From Desulfobacter curvatus DSM 3379 (GTDB lineage Bacteria > Desulfobacterota > Desulfobacteria > Desulfobacterales > Desulfobacteraceae), in contig NZ_KB893090.1 of the NCBI RefSeq assembly GCF_000373985.1, positions 51,964-115,963 of the forward strand: a DNA stretch of 64,000 nucleotides, in the 5' to 3' direction. The notes beneath the pieces are model-generated. The model did not search any database. It saw only the letters and a list, made by a program, of their open reading frames with translations, and was not told the DNA's origin. Positions 8,016 to 15,586 of the stretch are shown piece by piece. The translations under genes were made by a program, and so were the position numbers. The number at the start of each line of letters is the position of its first letter. The stretch's first letter is position 1.

Positions 8016-10268
8016 ATGATGAAAACATGCATACAGGGCGTTTATTACCGGATTATCCTTATCTTTTTCTGTCTTGCCTGCTTTTGCGAGGCAACAGCCG
8101 CAGATATTGACTGGGAGGCGGCGCCCTGCAGTTGCGCTCCCAATGCCGATATCCCTGTGATAGGGTATTATGATGCATCCTTGCCCGGTGAACCTGAAAA
8201 TGAATCCGCCGATGACCAGGAGGACAAAAAGGCCTTTTTGAATTTCTCCTTGCTCACAAGGCTTACTTATGTCTGCAACACCCTGAACCCGGATGGTACT
8301 CTGGTCCCATATTGGGATGTTAACCGGATCAAGAACCGGATTGTCTTGGCCCAAAAGTTCAATACCAGGGTTGATTTGGGTTTAAAACTGTCCCCCCAAT
8401 TTGAATCCTTTAAGATTCCGGATGAAAATGACCTGGAAACCCTGGCCGGAGGAATATCGGACCAAATTCTGGCGTTCAAGAACGATTTAAAAACTGAATT
8501 GTACAGGGAAAGGGTGAAATATGTCAGTAAAATTATCGCCGGCGAATTTTCCGGTGAACTTGGGGCCATTAAAGATGAAATAAACCAAATGAACGCGGCC
8601 TTTATCGAAACGGACCAGGTGAAGGCAAATTTTGATCTGTTGAACCAAAAACTCAACGAAACCATTGGGCTGGTGCTGAAGGTCAGGGAACTTGACGAAA
8701 TTGTTAAAACAGAAAAGACAAAAGAGCAGTTAAAAGAAGAGATATTTGAGAAGCTTAAGCTGAAGAAGAAAGAGGAACGGTCGCTATTTGGGAAAATTGT
8801 GGACTATATCCTCTTTTTTATCCCTGAAAATTATGAAACGCTTGAGGAACAGAGCTCTTTGGAGGCGGATCAGGAAACCATCGAAAAGAAAGGGCAAATT
8901 ATTCATGGATTAATAAAAGAATATTTAGCTGACTATGAGAAATTAGTCAGTCTGCCCCATTGGAAGGACATTTCCCAGGAGCCAGAACCTGAAAAAAAGG
9001 TCTCGGAAGACAGAATATCGTCGCCTGATGTGTTGACGGACAGTTTGGCTGTCCTTGAAGCCGGATTAAGGGATTGCTCCTCAGAATTTTGTATCGAAAA
9101 GTTGGCAAAACTTAAGAGTCAGGTTCGAAGCAGCATGGCCGGTGCTGATATCCCGGACGATGTATTTAAGACCGTCATGGAACAAATCAAGATCTCAACC
9201 CCGGAAGAAACCGTAACGGCGCCTGAGACGATCCTGGAAGAAATAAAAAAGGCATTAAAAACCCATAAAGCTTTTATGGATGTCACTCCCAAAGACTGGG
9301 TATGGAAACCGGATTCAAAATTTGAAATCACTTCCCTTGCCCGGGATCTTTGGGGATTTGTCCGGAAAATGGGGTTTGGCGGCCTTACCCTGGACCTGTC
9401 GGAACTTAAGTCTCAGGAAAGTAAAGGCTTTTTTGACGCCCTTTTATCAGCCGTTAAAGAGACTAAACCAGACAATGAGGTTCACATAAATCTTATCATC
9501 AGCAGCCGGATTTTTGATGCGGATTCAACTCCGGGAAAAGGGGACGGTCCTGCCGTCACACTCAGAACCTATGCGGCCTTCCTGGATACTATTATTGTTA
9601 AATTCCCTGGGGAGTGCCTCCTTGATTCCACTACGCTCCAACTGGCAATCAGCAGGTATATCAATTGGGCAGGGGCCACTGACAAGCTGCTTTTATACCT
9701 TAATAAAGACGATTTGGGTCTGTTAAATCCCATGGATAGTGCCAAAAAGGCTCAATTGGAACCGGATGAAGCAGGAATGAGGCTGCTTAAAAAAGATACA
9801 CAGGGGCTTTGTCTGGATCAGGATGTCTTTATTTCCAATGACGCCTCCAATCCTCCTGATCCGTTTCTGTCAGAATATATTATTGATACGGAAGAGATGT
9901 TTTTTGTCCGGGAACTTTTATATGAATTCAATAAAAATTACCTGAACCTTTGTGTGATCCTGTGCCCGTTCAAGAATCCGGCATTGGCATTTATCCGCGT
10001 GTTGGCCGTGATATGGCTTTTTATCTGGCTGCTCTCCGTAAGCTTTAACTGGTTTGACAGCCTATGCGGTCTCAAGGCGTTTCTTTCTGAACATTTTATT
10101 GTATTCTGGGGAACAGGATTGCTGGTTTTTTTGTCCTGGTTTTTGATCGTTTTGTGTGATCCGTTTATGAAAGAACACCGGCAGGAAGCCTTTTACATCA
10201 TTGCCGGGGTTATTGTCGTGAAGATACTCATGGGGATATGGAGAAGGTTACTCATGGCGAAAAGGTAG
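8016..10268 (+). CDS. eCIS-associated, membrane-anchored GH18-like protein
   Basis: 750 residues. A hydrophobic N-terminal segment (residues 10-28) looks like a signal peptide. Residues 48-130 (IPVIGYYDASL, LTRLTYVCNTLNPDG, RVDLGLKLSP) and 440-560 (GFGGLTLDLSEL, VHINLIISS) resemble the two halves of a GH18-type barrel. They are separated by a long Lys/Glu-rich, probably coiled-coil insert (about 140-400). At the position of the GH18 DxxDxDxE motif the sequence reads GGLTLDLSE, so the catalytic acid pattern is not conserved. Three hydrophobic segments near residues 655-745 suggest C-terminal membrane anchoring. It lies in the eCIS operon between the tape-measure and DUF4157 genes. A cell-wall-binding or membrane docking role is inference. 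Confidence 0.5.
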   Translation: MMKTCIQGVYYRIILIFFCLACFCEATAADIDWEAAPCSCAPNADIPVIGYYDASLPGEPENESADDQEDKKAFLNFSLLTRLTYVCNTLNPDGTLVPYWDVNRIKNRIVLAQKFNTRVDLGLKLSPQFESFKIPDENDLETLAGGISDQILAFKNDLKTELYRERVKYVSKIIAGEFSGELGAIKDEINQMNAAFIETDQVKANFDLLNQKLNETIGLVLKVRELDEIVKTEKTKEQLKEEIFEKLKLKKKEERSLFGKIVDYILFFIPENYETLEEQSSLEADQETIEKKGQIIHGLIKEYLADYEKLVSLPHWKDISQEPEPEKKVSEDRISSPDVLTDSLAVLEAGLRDCSSEFCIEKLAKLKSQVRSSMAGADIPDDVFKTVMEQIKISTPEETVTAPETILEEIKKALKTHKAFMDVTPKDWVWKPDSKFEITSLARDLWGFVRKMGFGGLTLDLSELKSQESKGFFDALLSAVKETKPDNEVHINLIISSRIFDADSTPGKGDGPAVTLRTYAAFLDTIIVKFPGECLLDSTTLQLAISRYINWAGATDKLLLYLNKDDLGLLNPMDSAKKAQLEPDEAGMRLLKKDTQGLCLDQDVFISNDASNPPDPFLSEYIIDTEEMFFVRELLYEFNKNYLNLCVILCPFKNPALAFIRVLAVIWLFIWLLSVSFNWFDSLCGLKAFLSEHFIVFWGTGLLVFLSWFLIVLCDPFMKEHRQEAFYIIAGVIVVKILMGIWRRLLMAKR

Positions 10269-10280
10269 GATGAAGCAGTC

Positions 10281-10315
10281 AGCCGATAGCCAATAGCTGA
10301 TGGTTGAAAGCTGAC
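10281..10315 (+). repeat. Second heptamer repeat array in eCIS operon
   Basis: Five 7-bp units (agccgat, agccaat, agctgat, ggttgaa, agctgac) sit between the GH18-like and DUF4157 genes. The array is preceded by gcagtc, as is the array at 2045-2086. Here a clear Shine-Dalgarno sequence (aaggag, 10323-10328) follows the repeats. Confidence 0.7.
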
Positions 10316-10336
10316 AGGTATAAAAGGAGAAATAAA

Positions 10337-10975
10337 ATGTCAAAATCATTTATCCCCCGGGCCAAAGCCCGGGAAAATCGTTCCGTCACTCCCAGGTCCA
10401 AGGGCAAAATGATCGCCCGCATTCCTGACAACCGGCCCATATCAGCAGCCCAGCGGAAGATTATCCGGGCGGTCCAGATGAAATTTACAGAGCCGGAACC
10501 CGTTCAGGGAAAGGGCATTGCCCAGAGAACCGCATTGGAAGATGAAGAGCTGGTCCAGGGGAAATGGGCTGTACAGCGGGCACCTGAGGATGAAGAGGAG
10601 CTGCAGGGAAAATTTAAATCATCCCCGCTGCCGGTTCAGAAAAAAGAGAATCAGACAGGATTGCCCGATCATGTCAAGGACCGGGTGGAATCGTCATTTA
10701 ACACGGATTTCTCCGATGTCAGAGTTCATGCCGATTCCGGAAAAGCGACCCAGGTCGGTGCCCTGGCATATACCCAGGGCTCTGACATTCATTTTGCACC
10801 GGGGCAGTTCAGTCCGGATTCAGGATCTGGCCGGCAGCTTCTGGGCCATGAACTGGCCCATGTGGTTCAGCAGCGCCAGGGCCGTGTCCGGCCGACCACA
10901 GAGGTAAACGGGATGCCGGTGAATGACAGCGCATCTCTGGAACGGGAAGCTGATATCCAGGGCCGGAAGGTCTGA
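10337..10975 (+). CDS. DUF4157 HExxH protein, eCIS-associated
   Basis: 212 residues from the ATG at 10337, chosen because an aaggag box precedes it; an in-frame ATG at 10304 lies inside the repeat junction. The N-terminal 90 residues are basic and then carry repeated units of the type EDEE-LVQGK-xxVQR, common in eCIS-linked DUF4157 proteins. The C-terminal domain (residues about 110-210) has GLPDHVKDRVES, FSDVRVHADS, YTQGSDIHFAPG and the putative zinc metalloprotease motif GHELAHVVQQ. It ends shortly after EREAD, so there is no toxin-like C-terminal extension. A processing or cargo-handling role within the injection system is inferred from family and position. Confidence 0.85.
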   Translation: MSKSFIPRAKARENRSVTPRSKGKMIARIPDNRPISAAQRKIIRAVQMKFTEPEPVQGKGIAQRTALEDEELVQGKWAVQRAPEDEEELQGKFKSSPLPVQKKENQTGLPDHVKDRVESSFNTDFSDVRVHADSGKATQVGALAYTQGSDIHFAPGQFSPDSGSGRQLLGHELAHVVQQRQGRVRPTTEVNGMPVNDSASLEREADIQGRKV

Positions 10976-11005
10976 CCATACCATTGAAAATGAGGAGGCA
11001 CAGGA

Positions 11006-12361
11006 TTGACCCCAACCGCTGGTGCCGGTAAAAACAGCAAAACCCTTGAAAAGGAATTGAACTGGTTCAGCAGGGTGCTGGAGACCAGGATTGCCCTCTA
11101 TTTTGAAAATGCCTGTCCGGTTCAATCCATTTACGAAATTCTTCCCCCGGGCTTGGACAGGGATGATTCTGCCTATGCCCGGGTCGTCAGGGCCAACGGA
11201 TTTGGCTATGATGAGCGAATCATCCTCATCCTTTCCTTGATTCCCCACATCCGTCCCCAGCTTCTGGATACCTTTTTTATCCACAATAAGAATTTCGACC
11301 GGCCTTTTACCGAGTTTGGCGGATGGAAGGGGATCACCCACGGCGGTTTTCTTCCCACAGGAGAGACGGCGTCATTCATCCTGGCCGCCGGAGATCTGGA
11401 AAAAAGATTTGAACTCATGACCCTTTTGGGATCCGACCACGGATTTGCAAAACGAAATATATTAAAACTTGAAAACAACAGCGGAAACGAACCCTTTTTC
11501 AGTGGTGCCCTCGTAATTTCGGCCGAGTATCTGAGTCTTTTTACCACCGGTGCTGTCCATAAGCCGGATTATAATGTCGCCTTTCCTGCCAAGCTGACGA
11601 CCACCCGGCTCGATTGGGAGGATCTTGTACTTCCGGGGCAGGTCGCTGAGCAGATTGATCATATTAATTGCTGGATCAGACATGCCGCCGTCATCATGGA
11701 TGACTGGGGGTATGACAAGGTCATCAAGCCCGGGTACCGGTGTCTGTTTTACGGCCCGCCCGGCACCGGCAAAACCCTGACGGCAACCCTGATCGGCCAA
11801 GGGGTGGGAATGGATGTGTACAAGATTGATCTTTCCATGATTGTGTCCAAGTATATTGGTGAAACGGAAAAGAATCTGGCCAATGTGTTTGACCAGGCGG
11901 AAAACCGCAACTGGGTGCTGTTTTTTGATGAGGCGGATGCCCTTTTCGGGAAAAGGACCCAGGCCAATTCATCCAATGACCGCCATGCCAATCAGGAGAT
12001 CTCATATCTTCTCCAGCGTATCGAAGATTTCCCCGGTCTGGTGATCCTGGCGACCAACCTGAAATCAAATATTGATGAGGCCTTTGCCCGGCGTTTTCAA
12101 TCCGTGGTCTATTTTCCCGCACCCGATGCCGAAGAGCGCCTGGAATTGTGGCAAAAGACCTTGGGGTTGAATCATCATACGTTGGATGAAGCCGCTGTCA
12201 GGCATATTGCTTCCAAATACCGGCTGACAGGCGGCGCCATTGTGAACGTGTTGAGGTATGCTGCCGTCCATGCCCTCAAAAGCAGCAGGAGCCGGATTGC
12301 AGAAGAGGATTTGATCAAAGGAATATCCAGGGAGCTGGTCAAGGAGGGTAAAACGCCCTGA
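11006..12361 (+). CDS. eCIS AAA+ ATPase (Afp15-like)
   Basis: 451 residues. The N-terminal half (1-200) has the FAD/winged-type pattern of eCIS ATPases without recognisable catalytic motifs. The C-terminal AAA+ domain has Walker A GPPGTGKT near residue 250, Walker B VLFFDEADALFG near 310, sensor 1 ILATN and the arginine region ARRFQ. Proteins of this family are cytoplasmic assembly ATPases required for particle formation. The start is TTG at 11006, 7 bp after a gaggag box (10993-10998); the nearby ATG at 10990 is in another frame. It is the last gene of the eCIS operon and a hairpin terminator follows. The cap protein gene usually found nearby is not in this window. Confidence 0.85.
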   Translation: MTPTAGAGKNSKTLEKELNWFSRVLETRIALYFENACPVQSIYEILPPGLDRDDSAYARVVRANGFGYDERIILILSLIPHIRPQLLDTFFIHNKNFDRPFTEFGGWKGITHGGFLPTGETASFILAAGDLEKRFELMTLLGSDHGFAKRNILKLENNSGNEPFFSGALVISAEYLSLFTTGAVHKPDYNVAFPAKLTTTRLDWEDLVLPGQVAEQIDHINCWIRHAAVIMDDWGYDKVIKPGYRCLFYGPPGTGKTLTATLIGQGVGMDVYKIDLSMIVSKYIGETEKNLANVFDQAENRNWVLFFDEADALFGKRTQANSSNDRHANQEISYLLQRIEDFPGLVILATNLKSNIDEAFARRFQSVVYFPAPDAEERLELWQKTLGLNHHTLDEAAVRHIASKYRLTGGAIVNVLRYAAVHALKSSRSRIAEEDLIKGISRELVKEGKTP

Positions 12362-12434
12362 CCGGTTGTATTGTCCATGAGACGGGACACCTATTGGCTG
12401 GGAACAGGGACGCGGGTGAATTTGTAAAAAAAGC

Positions 12435-12476
12435 AAGCCCCGGGCAGCTTATGCTGGCCGGGGCTTAGTTGTTTTT
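12435..12476 (+). terminator. Rho-independent terminator after eCIS operon
   Basis: Perfect 9-bp stem AAGCCCCGG (12435-12443) with CCGGGGCTT (12458-12466), then a T-rich run (gttttt). The rest of the 340-bp gap up to ackA holds no gene. A TTGACA box at 12591-12596 lacks a good -10 at normal spacing. Confidence 0.8.
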
Positions 12477-12702
12477 AAACTTGCATACTTCGTTTTGAAT
12501 TCATGGGGCGATACTGAAAGAATACTTGAAAATTAACTCTGGTCTAAGATAAAATTAAACTCTTTTTCCGGGTTTTTTAATCTGGAAACTTTGACATGGT
12601 GCATGAGCCTTAAAGTAGGAAAATCAATTTCCTAACAGCTGACAGAGAAGATCTGACAGCCCGCCTAAAGGGCGTTAATTTAATTAAGCGAAAGTTGGAA
12701 AA

Positions 12703-13911
12703 ATGAAAGTACTTGTCATTAATTCAGGAAGTTCCTCCCTGAAGTATAAATTGTTTGACTTGGCCGGTCCTAAAGCAATATGCGCAGGTCTGGTGGAGCG
12801 AATCGGTAGTCCCCAGAGCAGTCTGACCCATACCTTGTTCCCGGACACGGGACCCGGTGAAAAAACAGAAATGTTTGAACTTTTTAAGAATCACACCCAG
12901 GCCATCGAAAAAGTGGCCGCTCTGCTTATGGCCGGTGATGATCCGCTTGTCAAATCTGCAGAAGAACTGGCCGCCATTGGGCATCGGGTGGCCCAGGGCG
13001 GTGAGATTTTCAAGGAAAACTGTATTGTGGATGACTGGGCCATTGAGGGTATCCGGGAGAACATTGTGCTGGCTCCCTTGCATAATCCGGCCAATCTGGC
13101 AGGCATTGAAGCGGCCATGGTGCATTTTCCCGGCGTGCCTTCGGTGGCCGTGTTTGACACGCTGTTTGCAAGCCGTCTCCCTGATTATGTGTACCGGTAT
13201 GCGTTGCCCGCAGCTTTTTACAGTGAATATAAAGTCCGGCGGTACGGATTCCATGGCGCCTCCCACGCCTATGTCACCAGAACGCTTGCCAATTTGATGG
13301 GAAGGCCTTTAAATGAACTGAGCAATATTGTGTGCCACCTGGGCAATGGCTCTTCCATAACTGCCGTTAAAGGCGGTGTGTGCCGGGAAACCTCCATGGG
13401 GATGACGCCTACGTCCGGCTTGATCATGGGAACCCGGTGCGGTGACATTGATCCTTCCCTGCCTGCCTATCTTGGCTCTTGTACCGGGAAAAGTGCTCCG
13501 GAAATTCAGACCATTCTTGATCGTGAAAGCGGGCTTACCGGTATTTGCGGTATGAATGATATGCGGGATATTCACAACGCCATCGCCTCGGGTGACGACG
13601 ATGCCAGGCTTGCCTTTGAGATGCTGTGCCACGGTATAAAAAAATATATCGGGGCATATTGTGCCGTGCTGGGGCGTCTGGATGCCATTGCCTTTACCGC
13701 CGGCATCGGGGAAAATGATACGGCCGTCCGGAGTAAAAGCCTGGAAGGGCTTGAGCACCTCGGCATTATAGTGGATCAAGAGGCCAATGCAGGCTTAAGG
13801 GGGAAAAACGGCCGCATCTCCACCGATGACAGTTCCGTGGAAGTCTGGGTGGTTCCCACGGATGAAGAATTTGAAATTGCAACCATCTGCAAGGACCTTG
13901 TAGGTGCCTGA
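12703..13911 (+). CDS. ackA: Acetate kinase
   Basis: 402 residues, the usual length for the family. It catalyses ATP-dependent, reversible phosphorylation of acetate to acetyl phosphate in the cytoplasm. Family motifs are visible: VLVINSGSSSLKYKLF at the N-terminus, YGFHGASHAYV near residue 180, NIVCHLGNGSS near 210, TPTSGLIMGTRCGDIDP near 235 and FTAGIGEN near 330. The N-terminal and central signatures are both intact, so an active enzyme is expected. The ATG is preceded by gaaagttgg, a modest ribosome binding site. No phosphotransacetylase gene is adjacent. Gene acs lies 3.3 kb downstream, so both acetate-activation routes are encoded in this region. Confidence 0.97.
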   Translation: MKVLVINSGSSSLKYKLFDLAGPKAICAGLVERIGSPQSSLTHTLFPDTGPGEKTEMFELFKNHTQAIEKVAALLMAGDDPLVKSAEELAAIGHRVAQGGEIFKENCIVDDWAIEGIRENIVLAPLHNPANLAGIEAAMVHFPGVPSVAVFDTLFASRLPDYVYRYALPAAFYSEYKVRRYGFHGASHAYVTRTLANLMGRPLNELSNIVCHLGNGSSITAVKGGVCRETSMGMTPTSGLIMGTRCGDIDPSLPAYLGSCTGKSAPEIQTILDRESGLTGICGMNDMRDIHNAIASGDDDARLAFEMLCHGIKKYIGAYCAVLGRLDAIAFTAGIGENDTAVRSKSLEGLEHLGIIVDQEANAGLRGKNGRISTDDSSVEVWVVPTDEEFEIATICKDLVGA

Positions 13912-13940
13912 CTTACTGCAACGCCGCATGTGGGTGCCTT

Positions 13941-13982
13941 TTTGGGTCAAACACTATGACCAAAAGGTCATGTTTGGGTCAT
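13941..13982. repeat. Palindrome flanked by direct repeats
   Basis: ATGACC-aaaa-GGTCAT (13956-13971) lies between two copies of TTTGGGTCA (13941-13949 and 13973-13981) just downstream of ackA. Function is unknown. Confidence 0.5.
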
Positions 13983-14094
13983 GTCAAGGTTAGATTCAAA
14001 TGATAAAAAAGAAAGCATGTTGGATGTGGCGAGTTTAACCAGCCCGAACCGGTCGCCATTTTAATCCTGCACACTTTCTTCTTTTCTTTTCCTT

Positions 14095-14140
14095 CCCGGG
14101 CCGTCCGGCTTTTTAGCCGGACGGCCCGGGTTTATTTTTT
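14095..14140. terminator. Bidirectional terminator between ackA and crcB
   Basis: A perfect 16-bp stem (14095-14110 with 14115-14130) with a TTTT loop is followed by tttatttttt on the plus strand, and preceded by pyrimidine-rich sequence that gives a less regular A-rich tail on the minus strand. It lies between the convergent ackA and crcB genes. Confidence 0.9.
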
Positions 14141-14200
14141 GGGTGCCGGATGTTGTAATGGCCGTTATTACAATTACGTGGTACAAAAATGTATTATTTT

Positions 14201-14578
14201 TTAAAAAGCTTTTGATAACACAAATCCGGCCCAGACAAAAATCAGTCCGGCGCTTAACTGGATAAGCCCGTTTAGAACGGCAAGGCCGAGCTGTCCGTTG
14301 CGCATATATAAAAACAGTTCAAATCCAAATGTGGAAAATGTGGTGAATCCGCCTAAAAATCCGGTAAAAATGAGTAACCTGATCTCCGGGGCAAAGATTT
14401 GCCGTGTGTCGGCAATACCGCCTAAAAGTCCTATGATGAAGCACCCTAAAACGTTGACGGTGATGGTTCCTAACGGAAGCGATGTGTTTTTTAGGGCGTT
14501 GATATACCCTTCATATACCAGGAATCGGCACATGGCTCCCATGGCGCCGCCTAATCCTACCATTGCTATTTTGATCAT
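14201..14578 (-). CDS. crcB: Fluoride channel CrcB/FluC
   Basis: 125 residues, the normal size for this inner-membrane dual-topology channel that exports fluoride. Motifs visible are GGAMGAMCRF at residues 10-19, TITVNVLGCFIIG near 38-50 and GFLGGFTTFSTFGFE near 73-87. Four hydrophobic segments are present. I looked for the GGNGATG...CTGATG pattern of the fluoride riboswitch in the 120 bp upstream (minus strand) and did not find it. The gene is monocistronic, convergent with ackA, and shares a bidirectional terminator with it. Confidence 0.92.
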   Translation of the reverse strand: MIKIAMVGLGGAMGAMCRFLVYEGYINALKNTSLPLGTITVNVLGCFIIGLLGGIADTRQIFAPEIRLLIFTGFLGGFTTFSTFGFELFLYMRNGQLGLAVLNGLIQLSAGLIFVWAGFVLSKAF

Positions 14579-14872
14579 TTTTTATATTAACCGGTTTGTT
14601 TTGGGTTGGGCACGGGTGTTCTATATACTTCACTTAGTCCATGGCTGTCATTAAAAGGCCTTCTCCATTATACCTATACTCAATCTGGCCCAATTAATAT
14701 GGACAGTCATAAATTAAAATTGAGGTGAATACCACCCCTTTATTATAAAATCAGCAGGTAGGAATAATTGCAAATATGGATCATTGAGACATTAATGTAT
14801 CGATTTTGTTCGAATGAAGGTGTTTGAGATAAAAAAATCGGAAAAGAATTAGGCCTTTCCGGTATGCTTCAC

Positions 14873-14918
14873 AGAACACCATTTGCCGGGTGCGCACTAT
14901 TTCCCCGGCAAATGGTTC
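14873..14918. repeat. Inverted repeat downstream of small ORF
   Basis: CCATTTGCCGGG (14879-14890) pairs with CCCGGCAAATGG (14904-14915), with further pairing of agaac and gttct at the edges. The flanks are not T-rich on the minus strand directly after the stem, so a terminator role for the minus-strand small gene is possible but weak. The remainder of 14579-14929 shows nothing recognisable. Confidence 0.5.
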
Positions 14919-14929
14919 TATCAAAAAGC

Positions 14930-15127
14930 CTATCCGGTTTTTAACTGGATATTGTGGGACGCTATGGTGCGGCTCACGGCCCGGTTCATCTCGTCCAGGT
15001 TAAGATTAGATCGGTATTTTCCGTCCATTTCACTAATCTCCACCCCGTCTATGGTTTTGCGAGTCAGCTTAAGCAGTACGCTGAGTCCGAATGTCTTTTT
15101 TACTTCAAATATTTTGTTGCTATCCAT
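14930..15127 (-). CDS. Small protein of unknown function
   Basis: 65 residues from the ATG at 15127. This start is chosen because an aaaggattt box precedes it; the longer open frame to 15268 would add 47 residues of poor quality. The product is basic and mixed-charge (MDSNKIFEVKKTFGLS, TRKTIDGVEISEMDGKYR, NLNLDEMNRAV), with no membrane segment, Cys pair or recognisable motif. It stands alone between crcB and the sigma-54 regulator. I do not recognise the family; that it is a real gene is supported only by the ribosome binding site and its ordinary amino-acid make-up. Confidence 0.45.
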   Translation of the reverse strand: MDSNKIFEVKKTFGLSVLLKLTRKTIDGVEISEMDGKYRSNLNLDEMNRAVSRTIASHNIQLKTG

Positions 15128-15366
15128 TTTAATAAATCCTTTTTTTAGTAGATCCTTGATTTGTGTCTCAAATCTTAAAGTTTTATAAAAGCAAGTTGTG
15201 TGCCATTGTGTTTTAAAACAGTTGAAAAAGTTAAGACGCCCCAGTGTCGGTGTTTTTTGGGGGGGCATTTGTATCTATTGTTAAAAAACCCTTAGAGTTA
15301 TTATCGGAATAACTGGGTAAAAATTTACATTTTTGTGTTACTTTTGTCGGGTTTTTTGAACAGCAG

Positions 15367-15395
15367 TTGACATTGGATTATTTTTTCAGGATAAA
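15367..15395 (+). promoter_or_regulatory. Sigma-70-type promoter for regulator gene
   Basis: TTGACA (15367-15372), a 17-bp spacer and GATAAA (15390-15395) lie upstream of the response regulator gene. The rest of 15128-15586 is AT-rich and holds no convincing gene. Confidence 0.5.
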
Positions 15396-15586
15396 GATGG
15401 GGTGGCCGAACCCCTTAAATTCAGGGCGGTTGACTTTGGTCTTAACCCACTGGGATGAAAACGTTCCCATAAGTATTATCATTCCCGGAGCACTGACCAT
15501 TGTCTTTTTTGTCACAACCAATTTTATATTCATTCTTCCCATGCCTGGAATTTTTAAGGGCTGGAAAGAAGGAGGTGTTAAGCGTT

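Noticed and set aside
12591..12616. Sigma-70 promoter for ackA
   Set aside because: TTGACA is good but no -10 box occurs at 16-18 bp; the nearest (TAAAGT) is at 14 bp.
14579..14700. Fluoride riboswitch upstream of crcB
   Set aside because: The GGNGATG and CTGATG elements of the crcB motif were not found in order on the minus strand; only scattered partial matches exist.
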